DNA of 64,000 nucleotides from Brachycybe producta (GCA_036925085.1 JAUPFP010000011.1:930001-994000), one strand, 5' to 3'. Numbered from the stretch's first letter, positions 1 through 11,430 are shown. Notes: generated by a model not told the origin, from the letters alone. Program-made: numbers and translations.

Positions 1-1842
1 AGTGGTGGTGGGTAAGTTGCGGGGGGGGGGGGGGGAATCCAACATATGGCGGGAAATGGTGCCACCGGCACCAATGCTGAGGCACAGCTGGCGGGACACG
101 TTATTGATGGGAACCAGAGAGGAGCCTATTCGTGCATGTGTTCATCACTAGTGGACGCCGTCACTATGAGTAGGCCTACGCCACCTAAGTACATCACAAA
201 CCGACGTTTACTTGGCTGGAAATTTTTCTACTCTTGGCGGGGGACTCTCCTGTACAATCTCTTGCTAATCTAGGCAGGCAATCCCAATCCCAAGTCCCGC
301 GTTCCCACGATTTTCTCATTACCGCTTGCGCTAATGTGTCCCGCGTTTGTTTAGGTGATCCTTTATTGTAAATTACCATATCTTAGAAAACCCCTTTAAG
401 TAGTTTGAAATTAAATTTGTAACAAAAGTTAGAAGACAACTTAAAAAAAATATTTAAGCCTACATTTTCAACAGACTAGAAGGCACTCATGTTACTTCCT
501 GAATAACAAAAATTATTATATCAATATCTAGAGTTTGGCACTTAAGTGAGAATGCTATCTAGTGGAAAACATTCAAATTTAGACGCACATTGTAGTTTAT
601 ATCATGACAAGCACATACTGGAGACTAGCTACGCCAAAGGGCTCAATTAAAAATGGACATGGGTGGGTTGTAATACATGTTAAACCATCCACAAGGCTAA
701 CATAATGTTAAAAAATGATTTCCTTTGTTTAAGTTCAGACAGTGCCTTTCTCTTTAGAAGTCCACAAGTTACAAGTTTGTCACGTGCAGCAAAGTAGATT
801 AAAATAAATGGATCGAGTGCATAGTGTAATAAATGGACACATTTTTATTGAAATATTGTCAAGACTTACCCAACAATTGCGAAAATAATTTTTAAAATAA
901 AAAATAAGTCATTAAAATCATAAAAAAAATTAAAAATGAAGTGACTTTTCATGACTCACTTAAATTTCAAATAAAGAAAAAAAACGAAAGTCTACCACTT
1001 TACTCAGTTGCCAATGTTGCCACCTCACATTTCAATAACTACTTAATTAAATACATCTATTTTCTATTCATATTCTATTCGATACAAGCTTCCAATCAAC
1101 TCGAGAGCTACGTGCCACGTAGGATACTTCAAATATCAAAGCCATAGTACTTTGATATGAATAAAGAATACATGTATTTGGATAGGGAATTAAAAGTAAT
1201 GTGAGGTGACAACATCAGCATTTGAGTAGATGGGTAGACTTTGGTTTTTTTTTGCCATTGTCTGTTGTTTGGTGGCGCATCTATCTGATAAAGAGAATTT
1301 ACGTGAAGTGAACTGATTTTTAGTTTTTTTTTTAATTATAGTAAAGACTTATTTTTAATTTTAAAAATCGTTTTGGTAATCATTGGGTGTCTTCATAATA
1401 TAATGAGATGTTTCTGAATGGAATGATCTCTAATAAATATATCTCCGTGTTGATTTTTTTAAAAATTAATCTACCTTTACATGGCAACTTTAAAATAATC
1501 AATTTGCATTTTTAACTTTTAACGTGGCAATAAATCGAATTTTTTTTTTCAAATTCATTATACTCCACATTTGATAATTTTGTCATAAAAACATTTCGAG
1601 GCTATTTTCACGTCAAATAACCAAAGCTTTTTCAATATCATACACTTTTTTAAATAATTTTTTAAAAAAAAATAAGAAAAGTGTGATTTTAATCAATTAT
1701 TAAATTGCAATTTAAATCGAATTTAAATTACCCTGCATTGCTGCATTAATTATTAACATCAGTAGAGTAAATGGTATGAAAGTTGATCATGTTATAATTA
1801 TTGCTCCAAATAAAAAGTGCTATACATGTTGTATTCACTTAC
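1..1842. other. no recognised gene; region downstream of the 1843-1902 exon
   Basis: AT-rich sequence apart from the first 300 bases, which are GC-richer and contain a run of 15 G at 21-35. The second exon of the gene starting at 1902 should lie here or off the left edge. I looked for an acceptor followed by a short open frame with a dibasic site and found none convincing. Many poly-A and poly-T runs occur at 840-1690. Confidence 0.5.
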
Positions 1843-1902
1843 ATATGAAAAGACAGACACGATGAGTACTAGGACTAGAACTGCGATCAAAATCGTCTTC
1901 AT
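1843..1902 (-). CDS. gene 1: signal-peptide first exon of a secreted protein (partial)
   Basis: The minus strand reads ATG at 1902-1900 followed by 20 codons ending in phase 0 at a consensus donor (AT|gtaagt, donor GT at 1842-1841). The peptide is a textbook signal sequence: Met-Lys-Thr, then an unbroken hydrophobic core (ILIAVLVLVLIV), then SVFSY. This matches the first exons of the other minus-strand peptide genes in the window: 20-24 codons, signal peptide only, phase-0 donor. A TATA-like box lies about 110 bp upstream at 2011-2021. The second exon was not found and may lie beyond the left edge. The mature product is unknown. An orphan exon or pseudogene cannot be excluded. Confidence 0.6.
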
Positions 1903-2010
1903 GGCTAGTTGTTATGGAAGAATATTTCAACAAGCCTTTGATAATGTTTGCCTCGTTGCACCCAAGGTGAAGACCTCCGTAGAGTTATGACCGTCTGAAT
2001 AGACAGGTTT

Positions 2011-2021
2011 GCTTTTATATC
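2011..2021 (-). promoter_or_regulatory. TATA box of gene 1
   Basis: On the minus strand this reads GATATAAAAGC, a near-consensus TATA box 109-119 bp upstream of the ATG at 1902. Genes 7 and 8 have TATA-like boxes at a similar distance. Function is inferred from sequence and position. Confidence 0.5.
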
Positions 2022-2640
2022 TTACCTATTATGGAAGGAAATGTTGATTTTTTTCCCTACAAAATGAGGTGATGATTGTATTTATTGACATTTAACTTGT
2101 GTACGGTAAAATAAACATGAGCAATGCTGACGTTGACGACCATTGTTTTTTCGAACATACAGTATGTGTGAAATGATTATTAAATATGGTGCAGATGTAA
2201 TAAAAAAAATCCAGATCCGGATGAATGACTAAGGTACAACCTTTTTTAGAAGAAGGGCCGAATATTATAGGTGGATTTTTAGAAGATCTATTGCTGTTTT
2301 TTGTGGTGCATTTTATTGAAGTTTTTTTTTAGAAAATTTTCTGGTCAGTTTGCTGGTTTTGAAATTCAAAATTCAGCACACAAAAAATCGGTAATTTTTT
2401 TTTGTTTATTAAGTGATTTAATTACCGTTGTAAGTAGTAGCTCGTAAGAATACTAAATGTTTTTAATTATTACACAACTTTCAGTGTATTTTCAACCTGA
2501 ATAACTCAGTGAAGAAGAAAATTGACATTTGGTGACATACGGTGGCTTTTAACGGAATAAAATAGTTAAATAGTTTTAGTAGCCAAAGTAAACTAGAATT
2601 TTGCTCCCTTGTTCATTAATTGGACTGTCCCCAAACAAGG
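2022..2640. other. no recognised feature
   Basis: AT-rich intergenic sequence with poly-T tracts. I see no open frame, splice-flanked exon or repeat pair. Confidence 0.4.
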
Positions 2641-2654
2641 ACACTGGCTGTTAA

Positions 2655-2890
2655 CGGGTTAACCCGTTTACTTCATTATAAATGACATTTTGTGTGAATT
2701 TTCCTCGAACGCTTGCATTTTTTGTAAGCATCTTACTATTGTTTGGGTTCTTGGATTGGAAGAGCGCAACATGAAATTGACCATGAGACAAAACCGGTTC
2801 ATTTAAATTTAAATAAATTCCGACGTGCTTAAACGTTTTTGTACTTATTTGTACAGTGTTATACACACACAGACAGACAGACAAAGCTTA
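2655..2890 (+). repeat. interspersed repeat copy ending in ACAGACAGACA...GCTTAATATA
   Basis: The block from 'GGTTCTTGGATTGG' to 'CAGACAGACAAAGCTTAATA' matches 13936-14093 base by base at most positions, including the stretch GTTCATTTAAATTTA. The 'GGGTTAACCCGT' near 2656 recalls the TAACCCGTCA end of that element at 13500 and 22475. The (CAGA)n-rich tail before the end is common in short non-LTR-derived repeats. The open frame on the minus strand is a by-product of the repeat. Confidence 0.5.
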
Positions 2891-3172
2891 ATATATAGAA
2901 AAAATGGCCAAGTCTGGGTGTACTTGAGGCTATTTTCTGATTTTTAAATTGCCGTTTTCAGATTTCTTTGTGCCCCTTGCCTACCCTTCTTGCTGCCATG
3001 TAATGATGTGCTGTAGTAATTTGGTAGCAGATGTTAGCAAACTAATGCAGTGTGGTACTTCATGATGGTGACGTCATTTTTCTATGATGCTATATGCTGT
3101 GCATTAGCTGAATGAACATATAACGGAACGCAAACACTAAATTGCCACCAGAATGTGATTTTAGATGATTAA

Positions 3173-3478
3173 AGCTGAGCGTCCACTAGGTTGGTGGCGC
3201 GACGCTGAGAAACACTGCCCCAAACAAAATGCATGTAACCCCATGTTAACCCCCTCTATTAGGGCGGAAAATTGGAGAAGCGTGGTGTGGCGCAGCATGG
3301 CACCACTCTGAAAAAAGTCTAGGACTTCTTGAAGTCGGGATTTTGCCTCGCCAGTCCGCTCTACCGCCCTAATGGACTGGAGAGCCGAGCGGAAATGATC
3401 AGGTTACTGGAGAAGAAAGGAGGGGACAAAACCAACTCGCAACGAGTTGCTCCCCCAACGAGCTAGTGGACCTTCAGC
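3173..3478. mobile_element. TTAA-flanked MITE (about 306 bp)
   Basis: The ends are imperfect inverted repeats: AGCTGAGCGTCCACTAG on the left, and CTAGTGGACCTTCAGC on the right. The element is flanked by TTAA on both sides (3169-3172 and 3479-3482), the target used by piggyBac and Kolobok elements. A second TTAA element in the window (34598-35026) shares the sub-motif CACTAGGyTGG near its end. There is no coding capacity. Confidence 0.6.
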
Positions 3479-3733
3479 TTAACACAGAACAAAAAGATAG
3501 ATTTTGTTCCAGAGTGGCATATAGGCAGCAATTTTGTTGTGGAGGTTTCATGGGGGAGGGGGGCAGCGTTACTAGAGTACCTCTGATATATGACAGATTG
3601 TCTAATAGCGCAATTCGAATGTCCACCCTCCTTTTTAATTAAGAAAATTGGAGAATAAAGTGAATAGTAATGCTCAACTTTATTAATACCACCCATTATA
3701 GCGGTTTATAAAATAAAAACAGAGTAAGTCCGC

Positions 3734-3863
3734 CTAATCAATGGACTGGCCCCGCTTGTTCTGTTTCTTCGATTTCCTGCCTGGTTCTATATTAGGTTGA
3801 TCCAGGCAAATACAGTATTTGGGGCCTTTGTCACAGACCGGATCTGGATTGCAGACAGGTCGC
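3734..3863 (-). CDS. gene 2: terminal exon of a small cysteine-rich secreted peptide (partial)
   Basis: On the minus strand an acceptor (catcatttttag) at 3865-3864 opens a 42-codon frame ending at TAG (3736-3734). The first base completes a split codon, so the upstream intron is phase 2, unlike the phase-0 introns of the other genes here. The frame has four cysteines spaced C-x5-C-x6-C-x-C (PVCNPDPVC then PKYCIC). A basic stretch with KSKK and NKRG follows, then the short C-terminus QSID. The dense cysteines and the KRG site suggest a secreted, processed peptide. I do not recognise the cysteine pattern as Kazal, WAP or antistasin with any confidence. The upstream exon with the signal peptide was not found; it would lie at higher coordinates. 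Confidence 0.5.
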
Positions 3864-3865
3864 CT

Positions 3866-4800
3866 AAAAATGATGTTGAGTATGAATATGTAGCTGTCAC
3901 TTTCTATTCATATTTGGTTTACTTAGTTAGGGTCCGTAACACACATAAATAAGAGGTGTCGGCATTTACACATATACGCCAATTATTGGATGTTTACCTG
4001 TTTTTTTTATTACCAACACGCGAAGTGTGACAGTTTGTTTAGTAGATCCGTGTGATGATTCATAGTGTCTAATTAGCTGGCATAAATATGTTAATGGTAG
4101 CTATGTGTATGGAGGGATTGGGGCAACAAAAGACATCGGGTAGAAAAGGACCACCCTCGTTTCACAGTTTTATTTTAAAAAATGATTCAGGTTTTTGTGG
4201 TCACTTTTGTAGCCAGCAAAGATTAATTTATCACTCAGAAAACTTTATTTAGGCACTGTTTTAGAATAATTTTGAGTAGATATTTTAGGCTTTCATTGAC
4301 TGCAACAATAAAATATAGATTAAATATTTTTATTAGGTATTTACTACATGATACTTATTAGATCAGTGACTCCCAAAGGTTGTGCCATGGTATACTGGTG
4401 TGTCGTGTTTTGCAAAATGTGTTGCGAAATTTTGGATGCGGTATTGAATTAAATTGCACTTTATTGGGAAAAGCCATTTTTTCGAATTTAAAATTTCTTG
4501 AATCCTTGTGCTTTAGCAAGCTTTATGGGACTTCTAGGGCCAGTTTAGCACTCCTGAGACATTTTTAGAGCTTTTTACAGCATTTAAGTATTTTTCAATT
4601 TTTTGCCTCTTTTTGAAAAAAGTCAAAGACTTTTCTGTTGACCCATTTTTTTTAAAAGAATTTTAAAAATTCTTGAATCCTTCTGCTTTTCCTAGATCTT
4701 TGGGACTTCTGGGGCGAGTGAGCACTCCTGAGGCATTTTTAGAGCTTTTTGAGCATTTAAATATTTTTAGACTTGGTCATTTTTTTGAAAAAAATCAAAG
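3866..4800. repeat. intergenic region with a tandemly repeated block of about 178 bp
   Basis: The segment 'TTCTTGAATCCTT...TTTAGAGCTTTTT...AAGACTT' occurs at about 4494-4632 and again at about 4672-4804. A more diverged block of similar composition lies at 25225-25365. No coding potential is seen in the copies; the 62-codon plus-strand frame at 4380-4568 lies inside the first and is not kept in the second. Confidence 0.5.
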
Positions 4801-4804
4801 ACTT

Positions 4805-5187
4805 ATGTCCCTTTAGGGCAAATGGCTTTAATGCAAATGTTTTTTAGGGCAAATGGCTTTAAGGCAAATGTTTTTTTAGGGCAAATGGCTTTAAGGCAAA
4901 TGTTTTTTTAGGGCAAATGGCTTTAAGGCAAATGTTTTTTAGGGCAAATGGTTTTAGGACAAATGTTTCTTTAGGGCAAATGGTTTTAGTGCAAGTGTCT
5001 TTGGGGTAAATGTCTTTAGGGTAAATGTCTTTAGGGCAAATGGCTTTAGGGCAAATTATTTTAAGGCAAGTGTCTATAAGGCAAATTATTTTAAGGCAAG
5101 TGTCTATAGGGCAAATTATTTTAAGGCAAGTGTCTATAGGGCAAATGTCCTTTTAGGACAAGCATCTTTAGGGCAAATGTCTAACAT
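4805..5187 (+). repeat. TTTAGGGCAAATG minisatellite
   Basis: About 20 imperfect units built on TTTAGGGCAAATG(G/T)CT. At 4840-4950 the higher-order unit is about 33 bp (TTTTTTTAGGGCAAATGG plus CTTTAAGGCAAATG). At 5055-5140 it is about 30 bp with TATTTTAAGGCAAGTGTCTA. The same motif forms the termini of elements at 22795-23100 and 44028-44245 and occurs in a palindrome loop at 43733-43762. The array is probably an expanded terminus of that element. The TTAGGG is not telomeric because the unit is longer and includes GCAAATG. Confidence 0.8.
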
Positions 5188-5405
5188 CTGGTACATACTA
5201 TATATCCCAAGTAATCTAGTGTCTCAATCATAAGACTGTGCTCCAAAGTGGGAACAAAGGCAAAATGTTGTCCAATTTTTAACTTTGGGGAGCTTTAACT
5301 TTGGTTACCCAAATATATCTGGCAATTTGTTTTATTTGCTGCATTCATGGAAGTCAAAATTAACATGACTGACACCTGGTGGATCTTTTTCTATCATAGA
5401 ATTGG

Positions 5406-5547
5406 ACAGCCAAGTGTGCCCAGCACTAAAACTTCGTTTACCCCGCGCTTTTATGACATCAGACCAAGTAACAAACCAATTAGAAATTGATGGCGCTCAT
5501 AAAAGGGCGGGGCAAACAAAATGTTAGTGCTGGGCACAATTGTCTGT
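5406..5547. mobile_element. MULE-like MITE with 9-bp target duplication
   Basis: A 142-bp hairpin. The left terminus ACAGCCAAGTGTGCCCAGCA and the inverted right terminus ACAGACAATTGTGCCCAGCA differ at two positions, and the inverted similarity continues through ACCCCGC and TTTTATGA. It is flanked by the perfect 9-bp duplication TAGAATTGG (5397-5405 and 5548-5556). A 9-bp duplication fits the Mutator superfamily. The core ACAAACCAATTAGAA is shared with 62264-62469 and with a damaged copy at 13537-13660. Confidence 0.75.
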
Positions 5548-6274
5548 TAGAATTGGCATCTTTCATTTTCTAATTAAAGCTAAGCCCTTATAATAAGTAC
5601 TGTCAGTTTTACTATATTTATCTAATATCACCAATTAATTTTGCGAAATGCTTGTATACTGCAGTTGCAGTGCCACATGTAGTCAGGTAAATATAATTTG
5701 TAATTTTCTCAGAGCCTGATATAGATTCATTGTGGCTGTCATTGTTTAAACATTGTGCTTTACCTAAGGTTATTTTAGTCAAAAGCTATATATATAATAT
5801 ATATATATGTCTGTATGAATTAGTGGTTACAAAGTTTTAAATTAAGGTGATACAACTTTTAGAAAGCAATAAAGAAGCGTCCACACTCATCAGGGGTCCA
5901 TAAATGTGCACAGTGACTCAGTGAGTGACGACATTTAACTTGATCTGTGCTGAATGTCATGTGACTAAATGATCTTGTTTTGAACTATGAAATTATAAAG
6001 GTTACATACAGGATTGTTATTTTCAATTAAACAATTTTAAGGATGTTTGTAAAAACATGACAATAGTTAGTCAAGTTACTAGAAGAAGGAAGAACAAAAG
6101 ATGGTGAATTTCTGCAATGATAGACAAATGGCACAACATATTGGCCAAATGTACGAATTTGGGCAGTTGGCTGACGACGTTGGCTGACGGCAATTGGCGA
6201 CAATGTTTTGGTCCAGCACTTGGCTCATTTAATGTTGGGCCAATATTTACAAAAGACATATGGCCTAACAATGA

Positions 6275-6510
6275 GATTTAACATGGGGTTAAAAAAACGA
6301 ACGATTTTGAACCTTGTTTAAAAATAGAAGGACCTTTTCAAAAATTATATAAATCGAGTACGTAAAGAACAATACATTTTATTGCATTTTGCGCTTTAAT
6401 GTATTTTAATTGAGCGATTGTGAGTCGATTTCTTTCAGTTTTAGTAACACCATATAATAACACGTATTTGTCTCGTTGTCTTATGCTCAAAACAACAAGA
6501 TGGACGTGTG
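6275..6510. repeat. repeat shared, inverted, with the hAT interior at 40855-41105
   Basis: 'AACATGGGGTTAAAAAAACG' and the following 200 bases, including AAAATAGAAGGACCTTTTCA and GAGCGATTGTGAG, reappear as the reverse complement at 40860-41100 inside the 1155-bp hAT element. It is probably a fragment of a related element. The upstream flank 6165-6270 has short repeats of TTGGCTGACG and ATTGGCGAC. Confidence 0.6.
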
Positions 6511-7051
6511 TCTAGGCTCTTAAAACAAAAGTTCTGTGCAAATAGGGCTCGAAATGGAACTATAAACAGAATAAATGTTAATGTCTGTGATGATGCTTTA
6601 ATGATAGTTCGGTATGTGATATGTCATCATGATGTTTAGACTATAAAATTAATGTAAATTTACGTGAACATTTCTTACAAATATAAATGAGAAAGTTGTT
6701 GTGAAATGGGGACTATCAATACATATTTTTTGTAAAGTATTGCTAAACAACAATGGTATTATAAAAAAATTAGACCTATGTCATGCTATACCAAGAAATA
6801 ACAAGTTTGCAGGGCAACTTGAAAATGGGCTAGAATATTAAGTTTATCTAGAAAAAAAATGTGTCAATACAGTGTAAATTTGCGCATACGAACTGGTATC
6901 TTCTAGTTATACAGTTATACTACACTATGTTTACATTGATATAAATGTGCCAATTTATAGTTTTAGAAATTCAAATTATGTGTCAATAATAACAGTTGTT
7001 AAAATAAAGTAAACTATGTCATTGGGATTTCCGAACCGGTACTCGTATCAC

Positions 7052-7650
7052 CAGGGCAAGGAGGTTCGTGCAAATGCATGTTTAGTATTCTAGCTCAGAA
7101 TTCATGCTAAAAGAGATAGGAACATGATTCATATCATGCTAAAGCTAAATATATGAATTTTATAATGCATGTTTTTGCATATTTTGTCATTTTTTTCAAA
7201 GCATGCATATTTTACCAAAATTGGCAAAAAAAAAAGTGCATAAATTGTAATTTTTGCAATTTTTTCAAAAAAAAAAATTAGGTCTCAGAACTTTTCTGAC
7301 TTCATGAAAATTGTAGAAATATACTGTATAAGGAGAATATAGAATCAGGTTCATCTATTAATGAAATTAGCGATGATCTTGATACAAATGATACTCTGCG
7401 CCACTTGTGCTCCTTGTACATCCTTTGATGTTGAGAAATTTTTCTAAATATTAAAATTTTTTGACAAAAAATTGAAGAAGTTTTGAATTTGAAAATTTAA
7501 AAATGTTTCTTGTTTGCCATTGCAATATGTAAGTTCCAATAAAACATTTTTCTTCAATTTTCTTCAATTTTATAGTGCATATTTAATGGCATATTTAGTT
7601 GTTTTACATGCATATTTTGTTGCTTTTAATTGATGAACCTCCTTGCCCTG
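7052..7650. mobile_element. non-autonomous hAT element (599 bp)
   Basis: Perfect 16-bp terminal inverted repeats, CAGGGCAAGGAGGTTC on the left and GAACCTCCTTGCCCTG on the right. Flanks are CGTATCAC (7044-7051) and CTTATCAC (7651-7658), an 8-bp target duplication with one mismatch. Both the CAGGG start and the 8-bp duplication are hAT hallmarks. The interior is rich in GCATATTT motifs near both ends. A short stretch at 7395-7450 can be read as a decayed piece resembling hAT transposase C-termini (FDVEKFF), but it has stops. Confidence 0.85.
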
Positions 7651-8121
7651 CTTATCACAGAATAGTTCAGGAGGAAATTGTTTGTAAAGGCTTATACTTT
7701 CAATTATATTAAAAAGACAAAAAAACGTGAACTTTTATTAATAAAATTAATTTTGTATTTTTCTTATATTGTAAAACTAATTATTTAATTTAAAGCTAAG
7801 GTCCAGCTTACATGCGTAAAAATACTGCTGGAAACAGAAACTAAAACGAATTCCTTTTACATTTTATGTCGCTACAAGTGTTCCCACTTGCACAACAAAA
7901 AACCTTAACAGAAAAATGCTCTATCTATTGGTATGAAGGGACAATAAACACATGAGCACGTGCAAAAGATTTAGGAGAATAGAGGGGGGTGCTGTCATAA
8001 AACATTTATTTACGAGCAGATCGCCCCCCCCCCCAAAAAATAGATCACTCGCTTAACTAATTTAGTAAAAAACCCGATTAAAATATGTACTTTTAAAAAG
8101 CTCTCTGTGCTTTCATTATCA

Positions 8122-8409
8122 TCATTTCCTGTACCTTATCCCGCAAGCAGCAGGGTCGGCTTTGCTGGTTCTAACTCTCCACTTGTTCTGATTTTGCACC
8201 AAGCCCCCAGTGACCCCACATGCCACCATATCCCGTTTTACTACCACATCAAAGGTTTGCTTGGTTCTTCCTCTACCCCGTTTTATTCCCAGGTCTAAGT
8301 TCATTGCCTGCCTCAGCAGCCCATCTTCTCCACTCCTGAGGACATGCCCAAACCACCGCAGCCTATTTTCCTGCATCTTTTCTACTATATTTGTTACCCC
8401 TACAGACAA
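8122..8409 (-). mobile_element. LINE fragment: C-terminal end of a non-LTR reverse transcriptase ORF
   Basis: The 95-codon minus-strand frame reads LRWFGHVLR, then RGRGRTKQTFDVVVKRDM, then a short tail ending just before an (ATG/ATA)n-rich 3' end. The R-L-R-W-F-G-H-V-x-R box followed by RGR and a basic tail is the familiar C-terminus of many animal non-LTR retrotransposons. The same 3' end occurs as a 55-bp insertion at 16908-16962. The fragment is 5'-truncated and inactive. Confidence 0.75.
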
Positions 8410-8649
8410 ATTTGCTCATTGAACTTAACCGCGCCCATAGAGATTTCTCGGCGTGGCCCACGTGCATTGACATAACTCCATCTAGGGGTATTATTTGTAT
8501 TCATTTTATTTTTTAAAAAAGTTACTTGCAAAAACGTTTCACAAACAAATGTTGCCTGATTCATTGCATACTTTAATGTTTATTAGTTTTTTATGTTTTC
8601 CATTACCAAACAGCATTTTCATTATGAAAACATACGTCCAACCTAACAC

Positions 8650-8960
8650 AATACCCCCAACTCAGTTAAAAGAAGCAGGCAAATAATTCTGCTGACAAAA
8701 CTTTGCTAATTAATTACAGATCCATATCTTTAAAATCAACAGTTTGTAAATTTCTTGAACATGCAACAATCTACTCATGCACAATGAAGCACCTAATTAA
8801 GAATAAACTAATTAATGAAAATCAGCATGGCTTTCGAAAAGGTCGATCATGTGACACTCATTTGGCACTTTTTGGATATTCAGTCAGAATTTGATTTAAT
8901 ATTTTTGCACTTTTGCAAAGGCTTATGATATGTTAACGCACTTGGCACTTTGGTATAGCT
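8650..8960 (+). mobile_element. degraded LINE reverse transcriptase fragment (CR1/Jockey-like)
   Basis: The plus strand at about 8703-8880 encodes NYRSISLKSTVCKFLEH, then MKHLIKNKLINENQHGFRKG and RSCDTHLALF. These are RT blocks of CR1/Jockey-type LINEs (NYRPISLTS...KxLE and QHGFRxxRSCxTQL). After a frameshift, 8885-8930 reads DLIF.HFCKAYDML, a decayed form of the LDFxKAFD block. No YADD region follows. It is a pseudogenised fragment. Confidence 0.75.
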
Positions 8961-9056
8961 AGAGTATTGTATGGGATATGAATTTGTTGAAAAAGAAAGT
9001 ATTGTGACACGTCGTGCTGGTGGTGTCCTATTGGCTGAGATTGATATATTTATCAA

Positions 9057-9057
9057 A

Positions 9058-9109
<52 letters not shown>

Positions 9110-9112
9110 CTT
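9057..9112 (+). repeat. (CT)n microsatellite
   Basis: A CTCTCT tract with scattered TTT interruptions. The open frames on both strands across it are simple-sequence artefacts. Confidence 0.9.
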
Positions 9113-9599
9113 GAGTTCTTTCCACGTGGAATAAAGTTTATTATTGTTTTGACAGATGGTGTGACGTCATTTGCGATGTCACAGCTTATAGGAGATTTCA
9201 CCTTTCTGCACGTCTGTTACGTCAGAAAGTGGGCTGTGCCAGACAACTCTATATAAGGGATGAATTCAACTATCAGGGTTTCTTTCTGAGATGACTGTCA
9301 TTGGGTCTGTATCGTAACTACTGATCTGAGAAAAGAATATATGTAAGGCTCTCCTTGAGGTTCGCTTTTAACCTCAGTTATTGTTTAATAAAGTTTGTTT
9401 TCACTTTTATTTCTTGACTTTGTGCTGTTTAGTTTTAGTGAATGTGGGTATACATCTCAGAGTGTTATAGTATTGTTTTTTTAGATTTTTTTGTGATACA
9501 ACTGTAGATTCTAACACAGCTGTAGCTCAAATAAAGATCATGCCACATATCCTTTAATAATTATTTTTTTATTATTATAAGCACCCACATCTGTCTGTC

Positions 9600-10010
9600 T
9601 ATGTCTCTCTCTGGAACACTCTGATCTGTAACCCTCTGACGTTGTGTTCATGGCGTAAGCTTTATGGCGTCCTTTGACCAAATCGAGCAACTCTTTATGC
9701 TCTCTTTTCTGTAACTCGTTTCTTCTCTTGATTACGCGTTGACCGCACGGAGACGATTCGAGCTACAGAGGTAGTCGAATGGTGATGGATTGTGATCATC
9801 CTTCTGTGTAGGGGTGTAATTTTGCAGAAGGGTGGTGACCATCCACTTCTGGCCACCATTGATGATCAACTTCCTTTGTTAGGAAGATGGTGTTGCTCCT
9901 AAGGGATCTGTATGTCCCTTTGCCTTGTGGTGTCTCCGGCCTGTCCAGAGAAGGATTAGTTTCAGAACAGTAGGCAACGCAGTTTCATATTGTAAACACT
10001 TTATTCATTC
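9600..10010 (-). mobile_element. LTR-like fragment, minus orientation
   Basis: The reverse complement of 9640-9830 (GAAGGATGATCACAATCCAT, GAGAAGAAACGAGTTA) aligns with 11230-11335 on the plus strand, and GCCATAAAGCT also matches at 11370. The segment GGTGGCCAGAAG...GGTCACCACCCTTCTG matches 40680-40700. The pair at 9.6 and 11.4 kb is therefore two copies of one LTR-like family in opposite orientation. Exact ends of this copy are not defined. Confidence 0.5.
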
Positions 10011-10989
10011 TTGTACAGAAACTCAAACATTACAAGAATGATCAAATTCACTTTCATTCACTTCTCTTTCTTTCACTGCTAGATGGTGGTGTACATTCAT
10101 AGCCGTATATTTGCAAAACATTGTTTAATTTGAAAGCTAAAACTTTAACAGATATATTCATAGTTTCTCGCATGAAGTGAATATGGTGTTGCAACTTTCT
10201 CATTTACTAAAAGTTGGAATGGACGTGAAATAATTTATCATAATTTGCTTTTTTGTGGCACTTATATATGCAAAGCGTTATTAAATATAACGCCTACTCA
10301 AATTACTTATAGACAACAAATTTATAAAAGCTGTAAGGCTAGATTAAAAATGAAATTATATAGGGTGGCAACTTTTTCGCCGTAACTAAAACAAGTTATG
10401 GCAAAAAAGTTGCCACCTTGTATAATTTCATTTTGTAACTAACTTTTTTTTTTAATTTTAAATATCGTTTTTTTGTTTAAAAGCTGAGACTGAACATTTT
10501 TTCTGATAAAAAAGCATGTAATAACGACTTTATTTACAAATTAATAATATGCTCAACAATTTCAAAAAGAAACAGTTTAACAGCTAAAGCTATACAATTT
10601 CGAGGTTATCTTTTTTTTGTTTCGTGTTTCGCGCCTTCACTTTGATGCAATATTTCAAACTTTGTTTACGGTGATCATTTGTTCTATTGACCATGTCCAG
10701 ATGCAGCTTGGCAAAAGCTTGCTCAACTCTTGAGTAGAAGCTCAACTAAATTGGCGATCAGAGTCGTAGTCGAGCTTCGACTAAGAATTGAGCAAGCTTT
10801 GCGGGCTAAGTCAATAGAGCAATTGCTTTCAGCAAATTCCACTTGAAAGTGTGCATGGAAGTGAAGGGGCGAAGCAATAAACAAGATTACAATGATTAAA
10901 TTTTGAAATTTTATAGCTTCTGTTATTAAATTGTTTTTATTTGTTGAAATTGTTGAGCAAATTATAAATTTGTAAATAAAGCTAGTTAC
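10011..10989. other. no gene recognised; contains a short inverted repeat
   Basis: AT-rich sequence between two inverted LTR-like copies. 'GGTGGCAACTTTTTCGCC' at 10363 and 'GGCAAAAAAGTTGCCACC' at 10400 form a short hairpin around 10360-10420. No coding signal was found. Confidence 0.4.
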
Positions 10990-11430
10990 TGTAACACCCA
11001 GTAACTCGTCATCCCACCAAAACCATAGCCTGGGGGGTAAACAACTCATGCTTGTCCCTCCCCTCTTCTCTAATTAACATTCAAGTGGCGGATTGATACT
11101 CCTAAAACCAAAGTCACTTGGATCTGATTACACTTCGACAGTGTACACAGGTCCAAGGTATAAAAAGACCATGTTCCTCTTTGTTCTTCGTCCACTCTTG
11201 CTCAACTTTTTGTACTACGCCGATTCTTATAGAAGGATGATCACAATCCATCCCCATCCAACTACTTCTATAGCTCGAATCTTCTCCGTGCGATCACCGT
11301 GCGATCAAGAGAAGAAACGAGTTATAGAAAAATAGCATAATGAATTGGTAAATACTCATGAGGTCGCCATAAAGCTCATCATTACTACGTTTATTATCAG
11401 ACAGCTTCTCAGAGTGTGAGCTTTCAAACG
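10990..11430 (+). mobile_element. LTR-like element, plus orientation
   Basis: Starts with TGTAACACCCAGTAACTCGT, matching TGTAACACCCTGTAGTTCGT at 40239. Both copies then have GTGTACACAGGTCCAAG followed by a TATA box (here TATAAAAA at 11159-11166). Downstream sequence matches 9600-9830 in inverted orientation. A TG start plus an internal TATA box is typical of an LTR. No internal coding region accompanies it, so it is probably a solo LTR. The 3' end is approximate. Confidence 0.55.

Noticed and set aside
194-379. 61-codon minus-strand frame as the missing second exon of gene 1
   Set aside because: No phase-compatible acceptor with an open frame from exon 1, and no resemblance to the other second exons.
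4805-5187. Possible internal telomeric (TTAGGG)n tract
   Set aside because: The unit is TTTAGGGCAAATGGC-like, not tandem TTAGGG, and it belongs to a dispersed element family.
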